Positions 17,811 to 26,382 are shown, numbered from the stretch's first letter. The stretch is 53,175 bases of DNA from Marine Group III euryarchaeote CG-Epi1 (GCA_001875345.1 MIZA01000025.1:1-53175); one strand, 5' to 3'. The notes: generated by a model from the letters alone, not told the origin. A program made the numbers and translations.

Positions 17811-19961
17811 TTAGGCTAACTCAAAGCGCATTTGTTGCGGATCTTTTTTTCCAGCTAACTTTTCAGCCAATTTTTTACCGATTCCAGGTATTTCACTCAA
17901 GTCAGAAGGTTTTGCATCGCGAATTGAACTTTGGCTTGTAAATCCTGCATTAAACAAGGATCTTGCCCTTACTCTTCCTATTGAATCTATCTCCAGTAAT
18001 GGTAGCAATTCCTTTCTGACTCCGTTCGAAATTCTAATTTCCAATTCAGCTACCATTTTTGTAGTGTTAGGTGATATTAGTTCAGATAATTCGGACATCG
18101 AATAAAGAATCCAACCTGCAGTCTCGACTTTTGCCCTAATGTCTCCAGGAGTGGTAGAATATCTTTTCATTAAATGTTCTTCAGGAGTTTCTTCCACCCA
18201 ATCCATCAGCAGTAAAGCAGTTTTCAAATCCCAAAGATAGAATTCAAGTTCAGTGTGTTCTACTGGCGGAGGCAACATAAGATCAGCTTCCATTTGCATT
18301 AAATGAGTAAGATACGTTTCCATTTCATTTTTTCTAACGTATAGTGAATAAATGTCGGGAGTTCTTGTAATAGTGTGTAGCAAGCCCAGCGGATTTGCAG
18401 GTACTTCAGATTCAAGAGACTTTCTAATTATGACTCCAGAAAGAGGATCAATGTACAATTGAGAAACTTTTCTACCAAATGGAGTAGCTTTTAGTTTCTC
18501 TTTAAGAGGGGCATTTGCGGGAATAAATTCACCATCAATTTTACCTTCTATTTCGATTAAACCTTCTTCTTCTAAAAAATTAAGTACTTTGTTTATACGA
18601 TGTTGGGTTCTCCAAAGTTCGCCTTGAGCTCCAAATAGTGTCTTTTTGAGGAAAGAATGCATTTCTTCAGTTGTACTGATGGTTCCGGAAGAGATCAAAG
18701 AAAGTAAATGTGTTCTTAGTGCAGGCTCACTGCCTAATCTAGAAAGTACAGGCTCAGTTTCACCCTCAAAATAAGTCTCTATAATTTGAGCTTTTTGTTC
18801 TTCATTTTTTGCAATTAAAACACCTTCTCCATCAACATCAAATCCAGGTCTTCCAGCCCTTCCCAGCATTTGTTGAATCTCTAAAACGGGCAAAGGTTGA
18901 TTTGATTGGAAACTGGAATCCCAGCGAGTTAAATCTCTGATAATTACTCTTTTGGCAGGTAAATTCACTCCTGCAGCTAAAGTAGGCGTTGCACACAAGG
19001 CCTTAATTTTTTTCTCTCTAAATCCTTTTTCAATAATTTGACGTTGTCTATTAGTTAAGCCCGCATGATGATACGCTACGCCTCTTTCAATTAATTTTGT
19101 AAGATTTGAATCCACAGATGTAACTTCGTCAGCTCCAGTTTTTAATTCATTTGTATATTCTTTCAACTTTTCAATTTCTTCATTTTTTAACCTTTTACCT
19201 ATGAGCATACCAAGTCTTTTTGCTTGGGCTTCGGCAGATCTCCTTGTATTAACAAAAACCAAACATTGGTCAGGTAAATTATCAAGGGCTATCCCTTCAG
19301 TGCCATCAATATCTATTTTCTTAAATTCATCTCCATCCCACTCAATTTCATTGGCAATACAAATTCCCTTCTTTAGTGGAACCGGACGAAAATCACTCTC
19401 GACTAGTGTTGCTTCTAACCAGTCTGCAACTTGCCTTGAGTTGGAAACTGTTGCCGATAACCCTATAATTTGTATGTCAGGATTAATTTCTCTAAATTTT
19501 GATAAAGTAACTTCTAGTGTTGGCCCTCTGTTAGAATCATTGATTAAATGTATTTCATCTGAAACTAGACATCCTACTTCGGTTAGCCATGCAGGATTAT
19601 GTCGAATCAACGAATCTGCTCTTTCAGAAGTTGCCACAATAATATCATATTTTGAAAGTCCTCTTATTTTATCAAAATCTCCTACAGAAACACCAATCTT
19701 AGCTCCATTAAGAATATTCTTGCAAATGTCTCTTAATTCATTGACCTTTTCCCATGCAAGAGCTCTTAAGGGAACTAAAAAAATTCCCTTTTTCCCTTCG
19801 TTTACAGCCTTCATAAGGGCATTGTAAGCAACTACGGTTTTTCCTGCTGCAGTAGGTACAGACATCAGCAAAGATTCATTCCTCTCTATTGCCTGCATGG
19901 CCTCTTTTTGAGGAGGATACAATTCTTTAATATTTAGATAATCTAATAATTGGTCAAGCAA
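17811..19961 (-). CDS. hel308: Hel308/Hjm-type superfamily 2 DNA helicase
   Basis: A 716-residue Ski2-like helicase. Walker A is PTAAGKT (36-42), the DEIH box is at 135-138 and LSAT near 165. Motif V-VI segments read ATPTLAAGVNLPAKR and QMLGRAGRPGFD. A winged helix, ratchet domain and C-terminal helix-hairpin-helix (IPGIGKKLAEKLAG) complete the archaeal Hel308 architecture, and the length is typical. Hel308 unwinds lagging strands at stalled forks in other archaea. The start is TTG at 19961, two bases after the upstream stop and directly before the Q-motif region, so translation is probably coupled. Confidence 0.92.
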   Translation of the reverse strand: MLDQLLDYLNIKELYPPQKEAMQAIERNESLLMSVPTAAGKTVVAYNALMKAVNEGKKGIFLVPLRALAWEKVNELRDICKNILNGAKIGVSVGDFDKIRGLSKYDIIVATSERADSLIRHNPAWLTEVGCLVSDEIHLINDSNRGPTLEVTLSKFREINPDIQIIGLSATVSNSRQVADWLEATLVESDFRPVPLKKGICIANEIEWDGDEFKKIDIDGTEGIALDNLPDQCLVFVNTRRSAEAQAKRLGMLIGKRLKNEEIEKLKEYTNELKTGADEVTSVDSNLTKLIERGVAYHHAGLTNRQRQIIEKGFREKKIKALCATPTLAAGVNLPAKRVIIRDLTRWDSSFQSNQPLPVLEIQQMLGRAGRPGFDVDGEGVLIAKNEEQKAQIIETYFEGETEPVLSRLGSEPALRTHLLSLISSGTISTTEEMHSFLKKTLFGAQGELWRTQHRINKVLNFLEEEGLIEIEGKIDGEFIPANAPLKEKLKATPFGRKVSQLYIDPLSGVIIRKSLESEVPANPLGLLHTITRTPDIYSLYVRKNEMETYLTHLMQMEADLMLPPPVEHTELEFYLWDLKTALLLMDWVEETPEEHLMKRYSTTPGDIRAKVETAGWILYSMSELSELISPNTTKMVAELEIRISNGVRKELLPLLEIDSIGRVRARSLFNAGFTSQSSIRDAKPSDLSEIPGIGKKLAEKLAGKKDPQQMRFELA

Positions 19962-19963
19962 CC

Positions 19964-20503
19964 TTACCAGCTCTCATCCTGTTCATTAATTCCAAATTCA
20001 GGTTTACTCTGAAAAGTAAAGTAAAGGGCAGAAGCTCCGCATAATGTAGAAAGTAAGAGTCCTCCTAATCCGACGATTGCAGCTGCACAACCGACTAAAA
20101 CAAGGTTATAATTTTGTCTCATGACTAGTAACGCACCCCCTACAAATGAAAGAACAGCACAAACGAGTTCCCAAATCATTCCAACTTCTATAACATTGCT
20201 CACAAAAGATTCATCAATTTCTTCTCCCTCTTCGTCAATTTCTAGCCCCATCTCTTGCATAACTTCATTGTACTTTACAGTAACTCCTTGAATTTTATCA
20301 CCATCATTAAGAATTCCATTCATAGTTGTTGCAGTACCTAGTAAAACAAAACCAGCAATTATAAGCAAAAGTGCGGCAACATTTGGTTTATTAGTCGATG
20401 GATATAAAGAAACAACACTAGTCTCTCCTTCGTTTTCAGAATCTCCCCAGTCTAAAGATTCGTACTCAGTTTCTTCCCATTCATTAGACTCTTCACTATC
20501 CAT
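19964..20503 (-). CDS. Acidic N-tail, four-helix membrane protein, unknown
   Basis: A 179-residue protein. The first 38 residues are strongly acidic and rich in Glu, Ser and Trp. They are followed by about four hydrophobic helices with an acidic loop (IDEEGEEIDES) between the first and second. No family is recognised. The layout of an acidic cytoplasmic tail plus a short helix bundle recurs in other unknown proteins of this window, such as the product at 33688. It sits two bases upstream of hel308 in the same direction. Confidence 0.6.
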   Translation of the reverse strand: MDSEESNEWEETEYESLDWGDSENEGETSVVSLYPSTNKPNVAALLLIIAGFVLLGTATTMNGILNDGDKIQGVTVKYNEVMQEMGLEIDEEGEEIDESFVSNVIEVGMIWELVCAVLSFVGGALLVMRQNYNLVLVGCAAAIVGLGGLLLSTLCGASALYFTFQSKPEFGINEQDESW

Positions 20504-20539
20504 TGTTTACCTATTCCTAAAGCCGTAATAATAGTTGCT

Positions 20540-20818
20540 CTATTTTCTAAGAGCTTTCAAGGTTCCACTAGTTTTGATTGGCTTAAGTCCTAATTTATCG
20601 ATATTATCTTCCATCAATTTTCGCAATATAATTGATTTAGTATGATCAATAAGAATAATACTATTTTTTTCTTCAAACTCTATAATTCGCCATCTGATTT
20701 TACCATTAAGACTTTCCGAATTTTTATTTAAGAAGGATTTGATAAGTCCCATTTCAGGTTTTTTATGATGTTCGAAGAGGATGTATCTTTTTCTTCCTCT
20801 TTTTTGCTTAACTACCAA
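20540..20818 (-). CDS. rnp2: RNase P protein component 2 (Pop5 family)
   Basis: A 92-residue basic protein. The N-terminal KRGRKRYILFE and C-terminal KTSGTLKALRK match the ends of the archaeal Pop5/Rnp2 fold, where an initial RYI-F strand and a terminal SGT-K-R strand flank two helices. The length is short but within the family range. Pop5 binds the catalytic domain of RNase P RNA and helps mature tRNA 5' ends. The stop of the upstream gene directly abuts its ATG, so the two form an operon. Confidence 0.8.
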   Translation of the reverse strand: MVVKQKRGRKRYILFEHHKKPEMGLIKSFLNKNSESLNGKIRWRIIEFEEKNSIILIDHTKSIILRKLMEDNIDKLGLKPIKTSGTLKALRK

Positions 20819-21337
20819 CTATCTTAATGCCTCATTAATTTTTTCAATTATAATTTCAAGTTTTTTTACTCTTTCATTTAAATCAGCAATTTCTAAGCTC
20901 AATTTTTCATTAGTTTTAGAACCGTTTTTAGCCTTTTTTACAATCCAAGCATCGGTTTCTTCTTTCTTTTTAAGCATTTCATCCATTTCAGAAGAATCGT
21001 CTTTATCGTCTTCTATAATCTCATCATCAATCTCTTCTGTAACGAACTCAGCTTCTTCTTCACTAGGCAAGTCCAAGTCTTCAGAACTTTCTTTATTTTG
21101 AGATTTTTCTCTTTGATAGTCTTCTACAGTCATTATATTTCCTTCACTATCCGATTTAATGATATTCTCATTTTGTAGTTCTTCTAGCGATGGGGCAAAT
21201 TGAGACATTTCACCTCCAGCATCTTTGAACGCTAAGAATAAACTTCCCGAATCTAACTTGTATCCTTCCATTTTTAAAATATTTACAATTGTAGTTTTTG
21301 CAGATGTTAAATCATCATCACTTGGAGGGTATGCCAT
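20819..21337 (-). CDS. Acidic, coiled-coil protein upstream of pop5, unknown
   Basis: A 172-residue soluble protein. The first 65 residues look like a small helical domain with a possible winged-helix pattern (TIVNILKMEGYKLDSGSLFLAFK). A highly acidic, probably disordered stretch covers about residues 75-115. A basic segment and a C-terminal heptad-like coiled coil follow (LSLEIADLNERVKKLEIIIEKI). It abuts pop5 without a gap, so it may act with RNA-processing or translation proteins, but that is only context. No family is recognised. Confidence 0.6.
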   Translation of the reverse strand: MAYPPSDDDLTSAKTTIVNILKMEGYKLDSGSLFLAFKDAGGEMSQFAPSLEELQNENIIKSDSEGNIMTVEDYQREKSQNKESSEDLDLPSEEEAEFVTEEIDDEIIEDDKDDSSEMDEMLKKKEETDAWIVKKAKNGSKTNEKLSLEIADLNERVKKLEIIIEKINEALR

Positions 21338-21399
21338 ATATTTTCATTAGTAGCTTAATTTTATAGTTTTCTCAACTCAATGCGTTTAATCCCCCCCAA

Positions 21400-22503
21400 T
21401 TGTCAACATTTGTGTCACTTGCTGATAAGATAGCCGAAATTGAGGAAGAAATTGCCAACACTAAGTACAACAAGGCAACTCAACATCATGTAGGGAAGTT
21501 AAAAGCTAAGCTGGCTCAATTAAGGGAAGAAGTAGTAGCAAGTTCATCGGGCCCTAAAGGTAGTGGGTATGGAGTTCGCAAGGCAGGCGATGCAACTGTC
21601 GCTCTAGTTGGCTTGCCAAGTGTGGGAAAATCTACATTGTTGAATTGTTTGACTGATGCTGAAAGTGAGACCGGATCATATGCTTTCACGACCCTAGATG
21701 TAGTTCCAGGAGTTCTGAAATATCGAGACGCTAATATTCAAATTCTCGATCTTCCAGGGTTAATCGAGGGAGCTGCAAGAGGTGCTGGTCGAGGTAAGGA
21801 AGTGTTGTCAGTTATTCGTTCTGCAGATTTAATTGTTCATGTTATTGATGCGCTGGAGCCTGCACCTCATGTTATTTTAAAGGAATTAACTGATTCAGGA
21901 GTTCGTTTGAACAGTCGCCCTCCTAACGGTAGTATTTCAAAGACGGGAATTGGGGGAATCGAAGTAATTTCAACAATTACACAAGATCTAGAGGATGAAG
22001 CTATCAAAGGTATAGTAAGAGAGTACGGAATAGTTAATGCACAAGTAGTTTTTAGGGAAAAAGTAACAATTGATGATATTGTAGATATTCTTTCTGGAAC
22101 AAGGGTTTACACACCTTCATTCAATGTAATAAGTAAAGTTGATATGGTCCGTGCTTCAGATATTAAGAAAATCAAAAAACTTTGTGGTTCTATTAAAACA
22201 ATTGAAGTTGCAGCCCCGACAGGTGTTGGTATCGAAAAATTAAAGGAGCAAATCTATGAATCACTAGAATTTGTTTCGATATATATGAAGCCTCAGGGAG
22301 AAAAGGCAGATTTAGAAGAACCAATGGTAGTTAGGAAAGGAACCACAATAACCGAAATATGCCAACGATTACATCGCGATTTCGTTAGGAAATTTAGATA
22401 TTCCCAAATATGGGGTCCGTCTGCAAAGTTTCCAGGCCAGACAGTTGGTTTGAATCACAAAGTTCTAGATGGAGATATAGTAAGTATAATTACTCATAGA
22501 TAG
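21400..22503 (+). CDS. DRG-type Obg-family GTPase
   Basis: A 367-residue GTPase. The N-terminal helix-rich segment IEEEIANTKYNKATQHHVGKLKAKLAQLREE is the hallmark of DRG proteins and is not found in other Obg relatives (given here in pieces: IEEEIANTKYNKATQH and KLKAKLAQLREE). G1 is GLPSVGKS, G3 DLPGL and G4 SKVD, and a C-terminal TGS domain ends in DGDIVSIITHR. DRG proteins bind ribosomes and are conserved in archaea and eukaryotes. The start is uncertain: TTG at 21400, or GTG at 21412, which has a TATA-like GTTTAATC about 25 bases upstream and matches the N-terminus of homologues better. Confidence 0.88.
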   Translation: MSTFVSLADKIAEIEEEIANTKYNKATQHHVGKLKAKLAQLREEVVASSSGPKGSGYGVRKAGDATVALVGLPSVGKSTLLNCLTDAESETGSYAFTTLDVVPGVLKYRDANIQILDLPGLIEGAARGAGRGKEVLSVIRSADLIVHVIDALEPAPHVILKELTDSGVRLNSRPPNGSISKTGIGGIEVISTITQDLEDEAIKGIVREYGIVNAQVVFREKVTIDDIVDILSGTRVYTPSFNVISKVDMVRASDIKKIKKLCGSIKTIEVAAPTGVGIEKLKEQIYESLEFVSIYMKPQGEKADLEEPMVVRKGTTITEICQRLHRDFVRKFRYSQIWGPSAKFPGQTVGLNHKVLDGDIVSIITHR

Positions 22504-22508
22504 GTAAA

Positions 22509-22532
22509 TTATTCATGGAAGAGTATGAATAA
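22509..22532. terminator. Hairpin between convergent genes
   Basis: TTATTCAT (22509-22516) and ATGAATAA (22525-22532) form a perfect 8-bp stem with an 8-base loop, right between the convergent DRG and SAP-protein genes. It may act as a transcript-end element for both strands. Archaeal termination more often uses T-tracts, so this is tentative. Confidence 0.35.
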
Positions 22533-22536
22533 ACTC

Positions 22537-23490
22537 TTAATTTTCTAATCTTTTTATTAATTCAGCTTTTTTACCTGCGGTAGAAAGCCCCTTTTCCTTA
22601 AGTTCAGCTTTCAGTTCAGCAACTTTCATAGCTTTATAATTTTTCTTTTCAGAATCATCTGTGGTAACTTTTGAACTTTTTTCTTTATTTTTACTAAATA
22701 GACCCTTAATAGCTGAAGTGCCTTTACCAAAACCTGACCTTACGGCAGAAGTACCTCTTCCAAAACCAGACTTAACAGCTGAAGTTCCCCTTCCTAATCC
22801 TGATCTCACAGCACCGGCTCCTCTACCAATACTTGATTTCATTAGGTCTGCACTCTTACCTACAGCACTTCCCGTTTTTGTTAAAATTTGTTTTGCCTTT
22901 GGAGAGTCATCACTTTTGGATTCTTTTTTAGTTTCCACTTTCTTTTTTGGTTCTTTCTTAGATTCTTTTTTTGGAGTAAGTTTCATCTGAGATTTTTGTT
23001 TAAAGACAATCTTTGGCTTTGATTTTTGTGTAGCTTTCTTTTCATTATATTCTTTTCTAGCAGAATCTGCAGCTACAGATTCAGGTAACTTATCTCCAAA
23101 TCTTTCATTATATCTATCTTCCAGACTTTTGCCTTTTGAATCCATCATGAAGTCCAGTTTTTTATGAATGTCAAATAATGGTTTGTTACTTTTCTTAGAC
23201 CATTCTTTGCTAGTATTGTTTTGATTTGCATCAGTACTTACTGAAATATTAGCATCGGCAACAACACCTACAGGTGCAACTTCAACTACAGGCTGAGCTG
23301 CAGGTACGGGTTGAATGGCAGGGGCAGCTTGTACTGCAGGAGCAGCTTGAACTGCAGGAGCAGCTTGAACTGCAGGTACTGCTGGAGCAGCTTGGACCGC
23401 CGGAGCAGCTTGAACTGCAGGATTACCTACAGGCTCTAAGACAGGAGGGCTCTTTTTTGCTTTTTTCTTTTTTCCACCAAACCAGGCCAT
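22537..23490 (-). CDS. Basic SAP-domain protein with two repeat arrays
   Basis: A 317-residue, strongly basic, low-complexity protein. In order: a Lys-rich start (residues 6-13), an AVQAAP-type Ala/Pro repeat (25-58), an acidic-to-neutral linker, a Lys/Glu stretch (145-200), four 11-residue repeats of the form GRGTSAVRSGF (222-265), a charged linker, and a C-terminal SAP motif (about 286-317, MKVAELKAELKEKGL...KKAELIKRLE). SAP motifs bind AT-rich DNA or RNA, so a nucleic-acid or chromatin role is likely. The repeats resemble linker-histone-like tails in composition only. A GGTGA Shine-Dalgarno-like motif lies just before its ATG, overlapping the stop region of a 42-codon ORF. Confidence 0.75.
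   Translation of the reverse strand: MAWFGGKKKKAKKSPPVLEPVGNPAVQAAPAVQAAPAVPAVQAAPAVQAAPAVQAAPAIQPVPAAQPVVEVAPVGVVADANISVSTDANQNNTSKEWSKKSNKPLFDIHKKLDFMMDSKGKSLEDRYNERFGDKLPESVAADSARKEYNEKKATQKSKPKIVFKQKSQMKLTPKKESKKEPKKKVETKKESKSDDSPKAKQILTKTGSAVGKSADLMKSSIGRGAGAVRSGLGRGTSAVKSGFGRGTSAVRSGFGKGTSAIKGLFSKNKEKSSKVTTDDSEKKNYKAMKVAELKAELKEKGLSTAGKKAELIKRLEN
22696..22827 (-). repeat. Four 33-base coding repeats in the SAP-domain gene
   Basis: Four consecutive 33-base units encode GRGAGAVRSGL, GRGTSAVKSGF, GRGTSAVRSGF and GKGTSAIKGLF. Each unit carries one or two Arg/Lys in fixed places, giving a regularly spaced basic face every 11 residues. Confidence 0.85.
23317..23418 (-). repeat. Ala/Pro/Gln-rich coding repeat in the SAP-domain gene
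   Basis: An 18-base unit encoding AVQAAP recurs about five to six times (residues 25-58), with one imperfect copy (AVPAVQAAP). It probably forms an extended linker between the Lys-rich N-terminus and the rest of the protein. Confidence 0.8.
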
Positions 23491-23494
23491 TTTT

Positions 23495-23623
23495 TCACCA
23501 ATATTTTTTAACTATTTCGACTAGCCTTTCAAAGAGACTTGTTAGAGAAGGAGAACTTTTAGCTTTTACACCATTATCAGCATCTCCGAGTCTAATTTCG
23601 GCCTCATCTTTGCTAGGCGACAT
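23495..23623 (-). CDS. Possible 42-residue small protein upstream of the SAP-domain gene
   Basis: A short frame from ATG at 23623 to TGA at 23495 encodes MSPSKDEAEIRLGDADNG followed by a helix-like LTSLFERLVEIVKKYW end. It fills most of the gap between the CLC gene and the SAP-domain gene, and its stop lies 4 bases before the SAP ATG. The TGG-TGA end of this ORF doubles as the GGTGA ribosome-binding site of the next gene, which is typical of translational coupling. The amphipathic C-terminal helix supports a real peptide, but no homologue is recognised. Confidence 0.4.
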   Translation of the reverse strand: MSPSKDEAEIRLGDADNGVKAKSSPSLTSLFERLVEIVKKYW

Positions 23624-23659
23624 TTTATTGTATCTATACTTCTCAATTAAAAGCTTGTT

Positions 23660-25492
23660 TCAGCCCTTTTTATCATCTAGACTCATTTTCTTACGAGTTA
23701 ATCTCTGACGATTATATGCCTTAATTATATCGCCTTTTGTAATTATTCCAATTAGTTTTTTCTTATCAGAGGAATCTACCACTGGCAAATGGCTAATCTC
23801 TCTAGAACCCAAACAATCTAAGGCTTCAGAAAGTGTGTCTCTAGGAGTTACAGTGATTAAATCAGTAACGCAATAATCTTTAATTGTTAAATGTCTCTCA
23901 TGTTTAACTGCTGCATTATGTATGTCAGTCCACGTAATAATTCCATAAAGTTTTCCTCTCTCATCAATGACCGGCAAACTCATGTGGCCAGTATCTTCAA
24001 TTATTTGTAAGGCCAATTCCAAGGGTTTATCGGGAGTAATAGTCATTACTTCATTACTCATTGCTTCTTCGACAGTGATCATCCTCATTATATCCTGCTC
24101 GGCACCTAGATCAATATTTATTCCCATTCTGGCTAATTTAGAAGTATAGGCAGATTCTTTGGAGATAACATAACACGTTGCATCGGCTACTACACATGAA
24201 AGCATTAATGGTAAAATAATTTCATATGTTGCAGTCATCTCAAAAAGCAGAACTATTGCTGTTAGTGTGGCCCTTGTTGTAGATGCAACAAACGCCGCCA
24301 TTCCCACTAAAGCAAATGCACCAGGATGTGTAATGATTCCTAAATCACTCATAAACAAACCCATTCCAGCCCCTATTGCAGCTCCGATAAACAAACTAGG
24401 AGTAAAAATACCGCCAGAACCACCTGAGCCAATAGACACAGAAGTAGCTATTATCTTTAGTGCCATTATTGAAAATATAAAGATGAACAGATCGTCGATA
24501 ATTGAATTAGTATTATTGTCGCCTGTTAAATTTTCACCGACACTTATGTTTCCATTTTCGTCACTATCTAATGATATCAAGTCAGATGTAACATCAAATC
24601 CATTTCCTAGAATTTGTGGAAATGAAAGAGCAATAAGGCCTACAAAAAGTCCTCCAAGACATGTTTTTAGAGGCACAGGGATAGCTTTCAATTTTTCGAA
24701 TTCTATTTCAACAAAATTAAGAGATTTTATGAATATAGACGCAGTAAATCCAGTTAATATTCCTAAAATAATGTAAAATGGATATTCGATGGCAGATCCC
24801 AATTTGTATTGAGGAATACTATCAAAAGCAGCAACGTCGCCAGTTAAACTTCTACCAACTGTGGTCGCAATTACTGCAGCTACAACGATCGGAATGAATG
24901 ATTTAGTCTTTAGTTCCGCCAAAATGAGTTCAATAGCGAATAATACTCCTCCGAGAGGTGCGTTAAATGCAGTTGTAATAGCTGCAGCAGCTCCGCATCC
25001 TACTATTGTTCTTGTTTCATCAACAGTCTTTCCAGTTCTTTGACCTATTTCAGAAGCAAGAGTTGACGATACAACCACCATAGGGCCAACCCGTCCTAAA
25101 GACATTCCAGTTCCTACACTTGTTATAGCAGCAACACACTTGGCTAATCCCTGCTTTGCACTTAGTCTTGCTTGTTTAAAGGCTACAGCTTCCATAACAA
25201 GAGGTACACCTACTCCCTTTGCTTCTCTTGACCAGTATTCAATTATTAATCCTGCGATTAGCCCTCCTAATGCAGGAACAAAAATAATAAGCCATGGCCT
25301 ATCGGATTCAGTTATATTATTTTGAACAAGTGAATCTCCATAGAATATACCTTGCATTAGTCCAGTCATTGAGATAAAAACCCATGTTAGAATCGCTGCA
25401 CTTGCCCCTGTAATTGCAGCTACAATATTCAGTTGTAGCATTGGGGAATTTATTATGCCTCTTAAGCGACTAAAAGCTTCAGAATCGTTCAA
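23660..25492 (-). CDS. CLC-family chloride channel with CBS pair; coupling glutamates missing
   Basis: A 610-residue CLC protein with the full membrane domain and two C-terminal CBS domains (about 470-595). The CLC landmarks are present but altered. GVGVP (93-97) has Val where the chloride-coordinating Ser usually sits. GRVGP (133-137) has V135 in place of the gating Glu, and E188-L189 replaces the Glu pair that includes the internal proton Glu. GSGGSGGIFTPS is intact. This combination predicts a passive anion channel rather than a proton-coupled exchanger (inference from studied CLC proteins). A loop at 309-320 (D-S-D-E-N-G-N-I-S-V-G-E) matches an EF-hand calcium loop. Its start overlaps the map stop by 4 bases. 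Confidence 0.9.
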   Translation of the reverse strand: MNDSEAFSRLRGIINSPMLQLNIVAAITGASAAILTWVFISMTGLMQGIFYGDSLVQNNITESDRPWLIIFVPALGGLIAGLIIEYWSREAKGVGVPLVMEAVAFKQARLSAKQGLAKCVAAITSVGTGMSLGRVGPMVVVSSTLASEIGQRTGKTVDETRTIVGCGAAAAITTAFNAPLGGVLFAIELILAELKTKSFIPIVVAAVIATTVGRSLTGDVAAFDSIPQYKLGSAIEYPFYIILGILTGFTASIFIKSLNFVEIEFEKLKAIPVPLKTCLGGLFVGLIALSFPQILGNGFDVTSDLISLDSDENGNISVGENLTGDNNTNSIIDDLFIFIFSIMALKIIATSVSIGSGGSGGIFTPSLFIGAAIGAGMGLFMSDLGIITHPGAFALVGMAAFVASTTRATLTAIVLLFEMTATYEIILPLMLSCVVADATCYVISKESAYTSKLARMGINIDLGAEQDIMRMITVEEAMSNEVMTITPDKPLELALQIIEDTGHMSLPVIDERGKLYGIITWTDIHNAAVKHERHLTIKDYCVTDLITVTPRDTLSEALDCLGSREISHLPVVDSSDKKKLIGIITKGDIIKAYNRQRLTRKKMSLDDKKG

Positions 25493-26382
25493 TTTGTAAG
25501 GACCTCAGAACCTGAATTTGTTATTAAAACAGTATGCTCAGATTGTGCTACCATTCCTTTACCAAGCTCATCTAGAACAGGATAATATGAGATAATGCCT
25601 GCTCTCATAAGTTTTGTTAAGCTATTTGCTGCGTCATTCGTTTGAATATCATGCAGCCATCTCTCAGCGAAGGGTAAGCCTTTGTATCTGTGCTGTATTT
25701 CATCTATCATTTCAGCTGCCTTTTCATCTCTGATATTTCGAACTTGTCTAACGTGATAAATGTTTGAGTTTCTCTTACCTCCAACGCGTCCAGCCCCATC
25801 AGTGACAAAAGGTTCGATTGCAATAATATCCCCAGGTTTCAATACTGCACCACCGTTCTCTTTTACATTAGGTACCGAGATTCCGCTGTGAAGATTATAT
25901 CGTTTAATTCCATGTCCAGTCAAATTTGCAATTGGTTTGTATCCACGGTTTTCAATAGTAGTTTGTACGGCATAACCTATCATGCCTACATTAATTCCTG
26001 GCCCAGCTACTTCGATAGCTGCATTAAGTGCTTCACGAGAAGTATCTATGAGTTTACCATATTTTTCAGTTCCAACTTCTACCGTTAGAGCGTTGTCTCC
26101 AATATAGCCATCAATATGAACTCCAACATCTAATTTCACTAGATCGCCTTTTTGGAATTTTTCAGTAGTCTTAGTAGAGGGAGTCCAGTGAGCTCCGACA
26201 TTATTAATTGCGAGGTTTGTTGGAAATGCTAATTTCCCTCCATTATCATAAACATAGTTTTCAATTTTTTCAGTTATGTCTAGCATGGATTTGCCCTCTT
26301 CAATCAGCCTTTTACCAAAGTGTAAAGCATCATGTGCTAGCTTTCCGGCTTCTTTCCACTTTTCTAATTTATTAATGTCCAA
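25489..26382 (-). CDS. map: Methionine aminopeptidase, type II
   Basis: A 297-residue dinuclear metallopeptidase that removes N-terminal Met. The metal ligands can be placed at D85 (LDVGVH), D96 (GDNA), H157 (TGHGI), E190 (AIEPF) and E282 (QSEHT). The substrate histidine is in GAHWT (H65). The helical insertion between the last two ligands marks the type II form used by archaea and eukaryotes. It overlaps the upstream sua5-like gene by 11 bases and the downstream CLC gene by 4 bases, so the three are probably one transcription unit. Confidence 0.95.
   Translation of the reverse strand: MDINKLEKWKEAGKLAHDALHFGKRLIEEGKSMLDITEKIENYVYDNGGKLAFPTNLAINNVGAHWTPSTKTTEKFQKGDLVKLDVGVHIDGYIGDNALTVEVGTEKYGKLIDTSREALNAAIEVAGPGINVGMIGYAVQTTIENRGYKPIANLTGHGIKRYNLHSGISVPNVKENGGAVLKPGDIIAIEPFVTDGAGRVGGKRNSNIYHVRQVRNIRDEKAAEMIDEIQHRYKGLPFAERWLHDIQTNDAANSLTKLMRAGIISYYPVLDELGKGMVAQSEHTVLITNSGSEVLTN

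Noticed and set aside
22696-22827. 33-base tandem repeats as a possible CRISPR-like array
   Set aside because: Units are directly adjacent with no spacers, stay in frame, and encode a regular basic peptide.
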